Assembly (NCBI RefSeq): GCF_021190915.1 | Contig: NZ_JAIOAP010000019.1 | Span: forward strand, 62,001-126,000 | Reading direction: 5' to 3' | DNA from: Cohnella silvisoli | GTDB lineage: Bacteria; Bacillota; Bacilli; Paenibacillales; Paenibacillaceae | DNA length: 64,000 nucleotides | Shown here: piece by piece, positions 6,773-15,925 of the stretch | How the letters are laid out: every line of letters begins with the position of its first letter | Numbering within the stretch: the stretch's first letter is position 1 | Translations under genes and position numbers: made by a program | Notes under the pieces: model-generated | What the model was told of the DNA's origin: nothing | The model's input: the letters and a program-made list of their open reading frames with translations, nothing else | Database searches by the model: none

Positions 6773-8755
6773 TTAGAGTTCTCCCCGCTCCGCCAGCAGA
6801 TGAACCGCCAGCACGAACATGGCATGGGACCACGTCAGCGGAACGACCCAAGCCGTCTCTCCTGTATTCCGATCAACCTGCTCAGGCAAGAGACCGGAAG
6901 AAGTAACATGCTTAATCGCATAATCAAGCAATTGCCTGGCGTCCTCATATCGGCCCTGTAAAGTCCGATAATGACATAACCACAACGTGGTTAGGATCCA
7001 CGGATTTCCGCCGATGTACCCGTCATTCTCGTACCTCCTAATGCCGCCGATATTCGGTGAGGTTAATAACCTCTCGATGGCATCCGCCGTCTGTACCATT
7101 CTCGGATGATCAACCGGGACGGCGTCAAACGGCACGCTAATGCCCAGCAAACTAACATCGACGATCGGATCGACATCGAGAATATAGTTTTCGTAGCCCT
7201 TGTCCCTTTGCTGAACGAATCCGCCTTCACCGCGGGCAATCGCAGCCTCGTAAGTTTCCTTGGAAACCGTTAGCTTTAATCCCCGGTAATAAGAGCCTTT
7301 CGATTCGTTCCAGCAGCGGCTTTCGATGGCAGATGCAATGTCTTGTGCTGCTTCTTCCCACTGGGCGGACAAATCTTCTTTCCCTTTGCGCCGGGCAAAA
7401 GCCGCCGCCGCGGTCAATCCGCCATACACGGCTGCTGCCGAGTACGTATGCTCCGCTTCGCGTTCTTCCCACAAGTCCCTGCTTGGAAGAGGAAGACCCG
7501 TATCTTGATCCAATTGCTGGAACAAGAACGCTGCCCCTTTCTCAACCGCAGGCCACATACGCTCGAGGAAAGCTTCCCGCTTTCCCGAATGAATATAATA
7601 TTCCCACATGCCCCACAGAAGAGAGGCACCTTCATCCATTTGCAGCCCCCAACTAGGCGCCAAGCTACCATCATTATAATGACGCTGCTGCCAAGAACCG
7701 TCGGGCTCCTGCGCCGTAATGGACCAGTCGTAGAATTTCTCCGACAAAGCCCCTAATCCCGCTTTGTTGAATGCCGTTGTCACGAAGGCCGCATCGCGCC
7801 CCCAACTGTAGGCATATCCACCGCAGCGGCTGTAATACTCATCGAATTCCGGCGCTGCTACGATCGTCCCCGTAGACTCGTCCGCCATCAGCTTCATGGC
7901 GAGCAATGAACGCTCGTACAGGGCGGCAATCGCTTCGTTTGCGCTTGGACAAGGTGCCGCATCGGCTAAGTATTTCGACCAATACGCTTCCATTTCGGAA
8001 TACCACTCTGCATAGGATCGGCTTTTGGCCACTGTCAGCGCAGCCAAAGCTTCGCCACGCGAATGGCCCGCAGCTATATACATCGGGAAATCCACCGATT
8101 GGCCCGGCTCTATTCCTGCGAAGGTCCACTTCATAGCTCCGTCCGATTGCATGGCGATCACATTGCCATCCAGATACCCGTTAGCTGCAGCGTGCCATGA
8201 GCCATTGCCCGCTTGATATCCGCTGCATACTTCCGAACTGCCCACGGCAAATGCATACTGGTGACGGAAATGAAGCATCGCATCCTGCTTACGCTGGAAC
8301 TCAGTCGTTGCATACAATTCATTTTCCATGATTCGGAACGAACCGTAATGGTAAAATTCCAAATCCCTTGTTTCATGCCCATTGTTCGTAAGACGATAAC
8401 CACGCACCATTAACGGCTGCCCTGGAGCGGCAAAATCCGTCTGTTCCACCGTCACCGGATAATCCGGATGCGTGGAAGTTACGCGGTACGCGTTTGTATG
8501 GGGCGCATAGTTTGCTGCATGTTGCCAACCCGCATCTGAATCATCGAACCAGGTTACGCCCCCCGACGTATTTCCCAGCTTCAGTCCCGTACGAATTTCA
8601 TCCACATGCTGCGGGTAATCGATGTGCGGCCACCATAACCGGTACAATCTCCCGGTTCGTCCAAGAGAAACCAGCATGGCGGAATTGCCTGCAATCGCAT
8701 CCACGAGATACGGTTTCTTCCGAAGATGTTGTTGCAGTTGTTGTTCGTTAATCAT
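6773..8755 (-). CDS. Glycoside hydrolase family 15-like protein (glucoamylase type)
   Basis: The 660-residue product has an N-terminal beta-sandwich domain (about 1-270) and a C-terminal alpha/alpha-barrel (about 290-655). Barrel signatures include GGYAYSWGRDAAFV, SITAQEPDGSWQQRHY, LPLPSRDLWEER (site of the likely general-acid Glu) and VVPLTWSHAMF near the end. The family cleaves terminal alpha-glucosidic bonds of oligosaccharides, or trehalose in some members. No signal peptide is present, so it probably works in the cytoplasm on imported or storage glucans. ATG 8755 follows AAAGGAGC; the frame stays open upstream to 9049, but that part overlaps the neighbouring permease gene and has no family character, so it is excluded. 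Confidence 0.85.
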   Translation of the reverse strand: MINEQQLQQHLRKKPYLVDAIAGNSAMLVSLGRTGRLYRLWWPHIDYPQHVDEIRTGLKLGNTSGGVTWFDDSDAGWQHAANYAPHTNAYRVTSTHPDYPVTVEQTDFAAPGQPLMVRGYRLTNNGHETRDLEFYHYGSFRIMENELYATTEFQRKQDAMLHFRHQYAFAVGSSEVCSGYQAGNGSWHAAANGYLDGNVIAMQSDGAMKWTFAGIEPGQSVDFPMYIAAGHSRGEALAALTVAKSRSYAEWYSEMEAYWSKYLADAAPCPSANEAIAALYERSLLAMKLMADESTGTIVAAPEFDEYYSRCGGYAYSWGRDAAFVTTAFNKAGLGALSEKFYDWSITAQEPDGSWQQRHYNDGSLAPSWGLQMDEGASLLWGMWEYYIHSGKREAFLERMWPAVEKGAAFLFQQLDQDTGLPLPSRDLWEEREAEHTYSAAAVYGGLTAAAAFARRKGKEDLSAQWEEAAQDIASAIESRCWNESKGSYYRGLKLTVSKETYEAAIARGEGGFVQQRDKGYENYILDVDPIVDVSLLGISVPFDAVPVDHPRMVQTADAIERLLTSPNIGGIRRYENDGYIGGNPWILTTLWLCHYRTLQGRYEDARQLLDYAIKHVTSSGLLPEQVDRNTGETAWVVPLTWSHAMFVLAVHLLAERGEL

Positions 8756-8919
8756 GATGCAGCTCCTTTGAAGCCCGAAACGAATTCTAACGGCTGGAGC
8801 ACCCATACCGATAGACTTTCGCTTCCCCCTCGGGACCGTGAATCGTCCTTTGTCTATTTTACATGATCTTGTCTTGTCAGCAAACTCGCTTTGCCATTTT
8901 AACCTACATTCGTGCTGCT

Positions 8920-10212
8920 TTATAACCAAGCTTGCAACCAAAGCGCCCCTAAAGTGACAAGCAATACCGGAATCGTCAGTATGAGTCCGAATTTCATGTA
9001 CTGACCCCAGCTTATATGTACCCCGTCTCTTCTTAACAAACCTAGCCACAACAGCGTTGCCAATGAGCCAAGCGGCGTTAACTTCGCCCCTACGGACATC
9101 CCGATCAAACTCGCAAACGGCAAAATAGCCGATCCGTTAATTTCGGAAATAGACAACGAGGAAATAAGCACGGCAGGCAAATTGTTCATGACGGCAGCGA
9201 GCAACGAAAATAGAATACCTGAACCGAAAATCGCTCCCGTCAGTCCCGATTCGGATACCGGCCTCAGCAAATCGGGAAACCAATCCGTCGCTCCATGCAA
9301 ATGCAAATTATAGACGATAAGGTTCATGGCAAGCGCGAAGACGACGATAAGCCACGGCGTTCTTCTCACGATGCGGAAGGAATCGGCGCTTTTCGTGGCC
9401 GCTCCAACGATCCAGAGCAGGATAGCCCCGCCGCAGGCGATGAAAGAGACAGGAACGGCAAGCGATTCCGATCCGAAATAACCAATAAGAATAAATAATA
9501 ATATGACCCAAGATAATCGGAAAATTAATGTATTGCCAATAACCGAGGAAGGGTCTGGAAAAGAATACGTGGAGAGGTCCGCAACCGTACTATCTCGTTT
9601 GATTGTTTTACCGAAAACAAGGACAAGCACAGCTATCGTTGCCAAGGAAGCGGTTATTCCCGGAAATGCCATATGGCGGGCATAATCGCCGAACGATATC
9701 CCGAAGAAGTCCGCGGATAAAATATTCGTCAGATTGCTGACCATCAACGTCGCGCTAGCCGTATCCGCCATCAGCCCCACGGAGAGCAGAAACGCGACTC
9801 GCGCCTTCATACCCATCCCTAACAATGCCGTGACCTCCAACACGATAGGAGTCATGATCAGCACGGTACCGTCATTATTGAAGAAAGTCGTAATCAGACA
9901 GGAAAACCCGGACAATCCGATCATGAGAAGCATCCGCCTGCTATGAAACCTGCGAACGATATGAAGCGCTGCCCAGCGGAAAAATCCGTTGTCGTCCATC
10001 AAGGCGGTCAATATCATGATGCCGATCAAAGATAGAGTGGCATTCCAGACGACCTGCCATATATATGCGGCATCTTCCCAAGCAAGGGAGCCTGTGACCA
10101 ACAGCAAGAGAGCTCCCGGCGCGGCAAAAACGGCTTCGTTTAACCCTTTCGGACGCCAAATGATCAATATAAGGGTAACGGAAAATACGAGGATAGATAG
10201 CAGCAATATCAT
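8920..10212 (-). CDS. ArsB/NhaD-type ion transporter (SLC13-like permease)
   Basis: The 430-residue protein has about ten to eleven hydrophobic segments and the family's paired repeats: TTFFNNDGTVLIMTPIV near residue 110-126 and VMNNLPAVLISS near 330-341, the two Asn-rich half-sites of the ion transporter superfamily. Members export arsenite or exchange Na+/H+ or carry dicarboxylates. No arsR or arsC gene is nearby, so arsenite export is not supported by context. ATG 10212 follows TTAGGAGAT. The gene is divergent from ykvI across an 88-base gap and is followed at 164 bases by the GH15 gene without an evident terminator. Confidence 0.8.
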   Translation of the reverse strand: MILLLSILVFSVTLILIIWRPKGLNEAVFAAPGALLLLVTGSLAWEDAAYIWQVVWNATLSLIGIMILTALMDDNGFFRWAALHIVRRFHSRRMLLMIGLSGFSCLITTFFNNDGTVLIMTPIVLEVTALLGMGMKARVAFLLSVGLMADTASATLMVSNLTNILSADFFGISFGDYARHMAFPGITASLATIAVLVLVFGKTIKRDSTVADLSTYSFPDPSSVIGNTLIFRLSWVILLFILIGYFGSESLAVPVSFIACGGAILLWIVGAATKSADSFRIVRRTPWLIVVFALAMNLIVYNLHLHGATDWFPDLLRPVSESGLTGAIFGSGILFSLLAAVMNNLPAVLISSLSISEINGSAILPFASLIGMSVGAKLTPLGSLATLLWLGLLRRDGVHISWGQYMKFGLILTIPVLLVTLGALWLQAWL

Positions 10213-10300
10213 GGTTGATATCTCCTAAAGTCATGCCCGTCCTGTTGGCGACATAGATTAAATAAATAGGCGGACAAGGTTGGATCGGGAGGTTCCGGAT

Positions 10301-11401
10301 ATGAAGCAATGGGCCAAAAGCATACAAGTCGCGTTAGTGTTTATCGGAACCGTCGTCGGGGCAGGGTTCGCATCCGGAAGGGAAGTCATGCAGTTTTTCA
10401 CCCGTTTCGGATACTGGGGACCTTACCTCATTATTTTATCGACTTTATTCTTTGTTTGGATCGGCGCCAAGGTCATGCTGTTAGCAGCGGAATTAAAGGC
10501 GAAGTCCTATGAAGACCTGAACAAATACTTGTTCGGCGAACAAACGGGGCGCTGGGTCAGCCATCTGATGCTTATCGTGCTATTGGGCGTAAATGCTGTC
10601 ATGCTGGCTGGTGCGGGTTCCCTGTTCTCCGAGCATTTGAATTTAAGTTATCAAACCGGACTCATCGTGACGATGTTCGCTTGTTTCATGCTGCTGCGAA
10701 AGGGCATGAACGCGATTCTTACCATTAATACCTTCGTGGTCCCGTTAATGATCGGATTTACGGTTTTTCTAGTCGTCGAGACGCTACGGCACCCTATGTC
10801 CGATCATTGGCTATCGAGTGCGAGCGAGCTGTCGCCATGGGCCGCGTGGCTATCTCCGTTCCTGTATGCGGCATTTAACTTGTCGATGTCCCAAGCGGTA
10901 CTCGTTCCGCTGGGAGCTTCGATCGGCAACGCCCGAATTTTGCGCCGCGGCGCTTGGATTGGCGGCATTGGCATAGGCGTGATGCTGTTAGGCGGCCATC
11001 TCGCGCTTTCCGCGCGTATGCCAGGCATAAAGCAATTCGAAATCCCGATGGGCGGCATCGCGCGCGAATTAGGAGCTTGGCTGCATTGGATTTATGTATT
11101 CCTTATTTTCATGGAAATTTTCACGACGCTTGTCGCGGACATTTATGGATTAACGTTGCAACTGCATGAACGGACCAAAGCATCCCAAGGAATGTTAACC
11201 GCGATGCTGCTGCTTGTTTGCTTCCTTGCGGGCCAATTCGGCTTCGGACCGTTATTGTCGACGTTGTACCCCATGTTCGGCTTGCTAAGCTTGGGGTGGC
11301 TGTTCCTTATAAGCCGAGATCGTGCCCGAACGCCTAACTCCCCCAAGCCGCCTAACCCCCCAGCGTCAACATCCGGGCTCCTGGAATCCCGGAAGCTATA
11401 G
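10301..11401 (+). CDS. ykvI: YkvI-like membrane transporter
   Basis: The 366-residue protein has about ten transmembrane segments and begins with the family's IQVALVFIGTVVGAGFASGREVMQFF stretch (the GAGFASGRE core resembles APC-superfamily transporters). Bacillus subtilis YkvI is of unknown substrate; the fold is that of amino-acid transporters. ATG 10301 follows CGGGAGG; an upstream in-frame TTG at 10280 precedes the binding site. The last ~25 residues (after SRDRARTP) are Pro/Ser-rich and lie in a 50-base tail-to-tail overlap with yhaN, probably a non-functional extension. Confidence 0.8.
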   Translation: MKQWAKSIQVALVFIGTVVGAGFASGREVMQFFTRFGYWGPYLIILSTLFFVWIGAKVMLLAAELKAKSYEDLNKYLFGEQTGRWVSHLMLIVLLGVNAVMLAGAGSLFSEHLNLSYQTGLIVTMFACFMLLRKGMNAILTINTFVVPLMIGFTVFLVVETLRHPMSDHWLSSASELSPWAAWLSPFLYAAFNLSMSQAVLVPLGASIGNARILRRGAWIGGIGIGVMLLGGHLALSARMPGIKQFEIPMGGIARELGAWLHWIYVFLIFMEIFTTLVADIYGLTLQLHERTKASQGMLTAMLLLVCFLAGQFGFGPLLSTLYPMFGLLSLGWLFLISRDRARTPNSPKPPNPPASTSGLLESRKL

Positions 11402-14400
11402 TTTGTGCCGCATGCCGGTGACAAGTGAACATGAGAACCTGCCTCGTTTGCGCTAAATCTTCTAGGACGGGAAGCGTGTGTGTTAGCCGCCTTTCATCGA
11501 AATGGACGAATAAATCGTCCAATAAAAGCGGCAACGGATGAACGGGAGATGCAGCGTCGCATAGCGCGAAGCGCATAGCCAAATATAGTTGCTCCTGAGT
11601 ACCGCGGCTTAAAAAGGAGCTGTCCAGCAGCTTCCGGTCATGCGTTTCTGCTAATAGCGTCGGAGTGTCCCCCGGAGCCAGGATACGAATATAAGCGCCG
11701 TTCGTCATCTGTTGCAAGTATCGGGAAGACTTTTGCAGCACTTCGGGCTGCTTTTCGTCCTCAAACACGGCTTTCGTCTGGACGATGAGCTGATCGCTTA
11801 GAGCAAGAATGGCATATCTTTCGGACAGTTGCTCGAGCTTGCTCTGCATCTCACGAAGTCTTGCCCCCTTGTCTTCAAGCTCGGCTTCACTGCGTAGCCT
11901 ATCAAGCTCTTGAGTCAGACGCCCTCGCCTATCTAACAAATCCGAGCGCTCCTGTTCTTCTGCCGCCAACAAAATTTTCTGTTCGCTTAGCATTGCGCTT
12001 AGAGTAGCTTCGTCATATGATGCCAAAAGCTCGTGCAATTGGGCTTGGGCATCTTGATCCCGCCCGGATTCCAGCCGGAGCCCGATTTCCCTAGCTTCCT
12101 TGCGAAGCGCCAAGCAACGTTCATCGATTCTCAGCCGTTGCTCGAGTTCCGCCTCGTTGGAAACTCGAAGTTCAGTAAAAAGAGCCGAAATCCCGTTCTC
12201 TATTTCCGCTATTTCGACCGCCACTTCATCAACGAGAGCCGCCAAAACCGCAATCTGACGATCAAGCTGCTCAGCCTCTTCCTTAACCGCTTGCTGCTTG
12301 ACAGCTTCCCGATACTGCCATTGAACGGCATGAAATGGATCCTTTCGAAGGTTATCAGACGCAGGACATCCGTCCTGTAACCGAATTGCCGCTTGTTCAA
12401 ATTCTAAGATAGACTGGTTAAGCGTGGCCAAACGTTCTATAACGCGTTGACGTTGCCGAAGCACAATCTGACCTTGTCCGGCCATGCTAATTAGCTCGGG
12501 CAAGCTGTCCGGAGCCAGATGGGAAGGCAGCTTGCGGGTGCGTAACCATTGCTGCCATTGCGTTAACAGCTCATTCAGTCGTTCCTGCTGTTTAATCGAA
12601 TCCCGCTCTACAAGCTCCTTTTCCAGTTGCAGCTCTTGCAGCCGGCTTTGGAGCTCTTGGTGCTTGAAATTCCCGCGATCGATTTCCTCCAACCGGTCCA
12701 GCTGTCCATGGACTGCGGTACGAAGCTGTTGCCAAACCGTATCTTCGTTATCCGTCTGCTGCATAAATGCCGTAGGAGTCGTGTCCGTAGAATCGGAAAA
12801 TAGTCGGGCTGCGGCAATCTCATGGTTATCTATTAGTTGGCGCAATCGCTCGTTTACTTGTCTTTGATGGATTCTAAGGCTTGCCGAGTAATCGCTTGCC
12901 GATGCGGAATCATCAAGAACAGCCGGTGTTGTTCCCGAATGACGACGTGCAGCGACAACAAAAGTGACGGCAGCGACAAGAAGAAATATCGCTGAGATAA
13001 AATAAGAAACAGTCGAAAACGGACCCTCTGTGCCGACCATAAATGGCAATGATGCTGCCGTTAAGCAAAGCAAGCCTGCGACTGTATAGAGCCATTTAGA
13101 CGATCCCGATTTCGAGTTTGCATTTGCGCTTGAGCGAGCGCTGAACGACCGGGATGGCGGCACGATATTGGCGCGAGCTCGCTCGTATGTCCGTCGTGCA
13201 TCCTCTACATTGTGCCAAGCCTGAAGCAAAGCGGACTTCGTGCGAGGCAGGAACAATCCGAACGGCATAGCTTGTCCATACCCCTTACCCTCCGATGACA
13301 CGAATGAAGGATTCTTGCTCTTCGCGCTGCCGTCAACGGTGCTCTCTTCCGCTTTCAGAACCTCCATCTGCCTGGAGATCCTGCGAATTTCTGCCTGAAG
13401 CGATATTGACGCTCGTTCCGCTTCTTCCCAAGATTGCTGCTGGCGACGAACCTGCTCCCGTTCGGCTGCCAAACCGCCGAAAGCAAGCAATTCCGCTTCT
13501 CCCCAGTCCGCCGAAAGCCGCAATAGCGTGCTTTGAACCGTCTCATCCAGCGTTCGGCGCTCGGTTTCTAACATCGAACGTTCTTCTCGCTTGGCAACCA
13601 TCGCTTCTCGTTGCGTCTCCAAACGTTCCCACTCGGGGAGCGCCGCCACGAGCTCCGAGTCCCATATGAGCTTCTCTCGCAGCAATCGCAAGTCCTTTGT
13701 TTTGCCGCGAGCTTCCTCAAGCTTGCCTGCCGCGGCAGCTCTTCTCTCCTTCAAATCCGACCAAGAGATAGCGGATTCCTCCCGCAACAACGGAACCGTA
13801 GGATCAGGCAATTGCTCGCGTAATCGGGTTTCTTCCGCGAGCAGAGCTTCTCGCTTCAGCCACCATTCGCGTAACTCGTAAGCCCCCTGAAGCTTCGCTG
13901 CACGCATTCTTAAATCAGGAAATCGTTGCTCTACGACGACCAATCGATTTTCAACCTGAACGAGTGCCTCCCGGGTTTCATTATAATACGCAACGCTGTC
14001 GCGACTATGGCGAATGGCGGTTTCGGTTTCCTTAATCGCGGAGAGCAAGCGGTTCATCTCCTGCGTTGTGCCCTTCGGTCGATACAATCGGTCCATCTCC
14101 GAACTAATGCGGCGGCGAGCGGCCGTCAGTGCGGAACCGCCGGCAAGTCCGGCATGGTACAAATAATTGCCGATTTCCTCCCCTTGAAGCGATCGCAGCT
14201 CGTGCAGTTCGTTTAACGAAACGGCAAACAATTGGCGAAACAGCCGTTCCGAGATGCCTCCCAGCAGAAGACGTTCCCATTCCGCCTGTGCCATGAAGCG
14301 CTCTATTCCGCCTTCTTCCCTGACCGAAACGCCATTGCCGCGCTCGGCATAACGCTCTACCAGCCATTCACGGCCCGACTTGTCCAACAGCCGCAGCCGC

Positions 14401-14609
14401 CCGCCGTGTCGTCCGCCGAAGACGGGCTCCCCTCTCTCCACCGGATCTTTGCGCGTAGGGAATCCGAACAGCATGCTGCGAATAAACCTTAGCAAGGTGC
14501 TTTTTCCGGCTTCGTTAAGACCGTACAAAACGGTAACCGGTGCATCGAACTCAAGCTTCACTCCCTGAAGCGCACCGTAACCGTCAACTTGAAGCTCGCG
14601 TATGTACAT
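11352..14609 (-). CDS. yhaN: YhaN-type Rad50/SbcC-like ATPase with central membrane segments
   Basis: The 1085-residue protein is an SMC-like ATPase. Seen: Walker A GLNEAGKSTLL at about 30-40, long coiled coils, two hydrophobic helices in the middle (about 500-550, KWLYTVAGLLCL and FISAIFLLVAAV), an ABC signature LSRGTQEQLYLAMR, and a Walker B LPLLLDDLFVHFDE near the C-terminus. The membrane segments between the coils are typical of Firmicute YhaN. With YhaO it is expected to form a Mre11/Rad50-like complex for DNA-end processing. ATG 14609 follows GGAGGAGACGGA. It lies 23 bases after yhaO, and its 3' end overlaps ykvI in antisense. Confidence 0.88.
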   Translation of the reverse strand: MYIRELQVDGYGALQGVKLEFDAPVTVLYGLNEAGKSTLLRFIRSMLFGFPTRKDPVERGEPVFGGRHGGRLRLLDKSGREWLVERYAERGNGVSVREEGGIERFMAQAEWERLLLGGISERLFRQLFAVSLNELHELRSLQGEEIGNYLYHAGLAGGSALTAARRRISSEMDRLYRPKGTTQEMNRLLSAIKETETAIRHSRDSVAYYNETREALVQVENRLVVVEQRFPDLRMRAAKLQGAYELREWWLKREALLAEETRLREQLPDPTVPLLREESAISWSDLKERRAAAAGKLEEARGKTKDLRLLREKLIWDSELVAALPEWERLETQREAMVAKREERSMLETERRTLDETVQSTLLRLSADWGEAELLAFGGLAAEREQVRRQQQSWEEAERASISLQAEIRRISRQMEVLKAEESTVDGSAKSKNPSFVSSEGKGYGQAMPFGLFLPRTKSALLQAWHNVEDARRTYERARANIVPPSRSFSARSSANANSKSGSSKWLYTVAGLLCLTAASLPFMVGTEGPFSTVSYFISAIFLLVAAVTFVVAARRHSGTTPAVLDDSASASDYSASLRIHQRQVNERLRQLIDNHEIAAARLFSDSTDTTPTAFMQQTDNEDTVWQQLRTAVHGQLDRLEEIDRGNFKHQELQSRLQELQLEKELVERDSIKQQERLNELLTQWQQWLRTRKLPSHLAPDSLPELISMAGQGQIVLRQRQRVIERLATLNQSILEFEQAAIRLQDGCPASDNLRKDPFHAVQWQYREAVKQQAVKEEAEQLDRQIAVLAALVDEVAVEIAEIENGISALFTELRVSNEAELEQRLRIDERCLALRKEAREIGLRLESGRDQDAQAQLHELLASYDEATLSAMLSEQKILLAAEEQERSDLLDRRGRLTQELDRLRSEAELEDKGARLREMQSKLEQLSERYAILALSDQLIVQTKAVFEDEKQPEVLQKSSRYLQQMTNGAYIRILAPGDTPTLLAETHDRKLLDSSFLSRGTQEQLYLAMRFALCDAASPVHPLPLLLDDLFVHFDERRLTHTLPVLEDLAQTRQVLMFTCHRHAAQTIASGIPGARMLTLGG

Positions 14610-14632
14610 TCCGTCTCCTCCGCCCCGACCGT

Positions 14633-15925
14633 TTATCCGGCGTCTTCTTCACGCAATAGCGACACGGACAACTCCATGGCCTGATTAATCCATTCGATAC
14701 GCTCCTCATGAGTCCTCGTTTCCAGCCATTCCCGAATCTTCGGCTGCCTTCGCAGCGTTTCCATCGCTTCATCCAGCAAATCTTTAGATAGCTCTGGACT
14801 GTGGGCAGCCGCTAATCCCCTTCTCAGCAGCTCGCCCAAGAAGCCTTCTTCCTCTGCGGCATTTTCCAGCCTAAGCACCCCGCCCGTCCGGACGGATATC
14901 GACTCCGGCCATATCCAGCCCTCCGAGTCTTCCGGGGCGCCAACCCATTCTCTAAGCTCCTCCAGCCATTCTTCCGCCACGCTTGGCTGTATCAGCTTAT
15001 CGTGCAAAACCCCGCGGCCTGCCAACCGAATTCGCGCGAGGACAGGGCGTCCTTGTGCCGCTTGCCGCACTTCTTCAACAGCCGAACCTAATCGGTTCTT
15101 AAGCTCTTGCTCCCGCTCGATCCCCTCGATCGAAACCGCGATTTCCTGCCACAAGACGTCCGCAACATCCCGAAACCGCATATCAATAGATCCCGTGTCG
15201 GAGACCGAGACAATATAAGCGCCTTTTCCACCCGTTTCGCGGATGCTTCGTCCTTGCAAATTGCCTGGATAGACGACATGGGGATATTCATGCAAAATCC
15301 GGCGATCATGAACATGCCCAAGCGCCCAATAGTGAAATCCCGCAGACGTAAGCTCTTCTAACTTGCACGGAGCATAGTTATCGTAGGATGGATCGCCATC
15401 GACGTTCGCATGCAGCAGCGCAAGATGGAAAGGCGCACCTTCCCGTTTCTTGAATCGAAGCGCCAGATTATCGGTGACGGCTGCAGTCGGGTACGAGATG
15501 CCGTAAACGAACGCAGCCAAATCACCGTTTCTCGTATGCGCTGGGAAACAATCCACTCCGCTTGATCCGAAAACGTGAACGCCTTGAGGCCAATCAAGCT
15601 TAGCCTGGCGCCCGCTCTCGGGATCATGGTTACCGTGGACGATAAACACTTGGACGCCAAGCGCAGTCATTTCCCCGAGCGTGCGTTGAAGCCGCAACTG
15701 AGCTCGCAGCGAACGATCCGCTGCATCGAATAAGTCACCAGCTAGCACGACGAAATCAATCTTTTCCCGTCTCACGATATCGCAAAGTCCGCCTAAAGCG
15801 GTGAAAGTCGACTCGCGCAACCGTTCGCGAACGGCATCGGGCACTTTCGTCAGCCCTTTGAAGGGACTATCAAGATGAAGATCGGCCGCATGCAAGAATG
15901 TAAAAGGAACACCCACTTCGATCAC
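14633..15925 (-). CDS. yhaO: YhaO-type metallophosphoesterase (DNA repair exonuclease, Mre11/SbcD-like)
   Basis: The 430-residue protein has the calcineurin-like phosphoesterase motifs in order: FLHAADLHLDSPF (motif I), VVLAGDLFDAAD (II), IVHGNHDPES (III), then a LLHANVDGD and a WALGHVHDRR segment (IV-V). This is a complete two-metal nuclease site. It pairs with the adjacent YhaN ATPase as SbcD does with SbcC. The GTG start at 15925 overlaps the TGA of the preceding glycosyltransferase gene (GTGA), implying coupling; a second GTG at 15916 is spaced better from AGGAGA and may be the true start. Confidence 0.88.
   Translation of the reverse strand: MIEVGVPFTFLHAADLHLDSPFKGLTKVPDAVRERLRESTFTALGGLCDIVRREKIDFVVLAGDLFDAADRSLRAQLRLQRTLGEMTALGVQVFIVHGNHDPESGRQAKLDWPQGVHVFGSSGVDCFPAHTRNGDLAAFVYGISYPTAAVTDNLALRFKKREGAPFHLALLHANVDGDPSYDNYAPCKLEELTSAGFHYWALGHVHDRRILHEYPHVVYPGNLQGRSIRETGGKGAYIVSVSDTGSIDMRFRDVADVLWQEIAVSIEGIEREQELKNRLGSAVEEVRQAAQGRPVLARIRLAGRGVLHDKLIQPSVAEEWLEELREWVGAPEDSEGWIWPESISVRTGGVLRLENAAEEEGFLGELLRRGLAAAHSPELSKDLLDEAMETLRRQPKIREWLETRTHEERIEWINQAMELSVSLLREEDAG

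Noticed and set aside
8756-9049. 98-residue upstream extension of the GH15 frame
   Set aside because: It overlaps the ArsB-type gene, has no family resemblance, and AAAGGAGC before ATG 8755 fixes the start.
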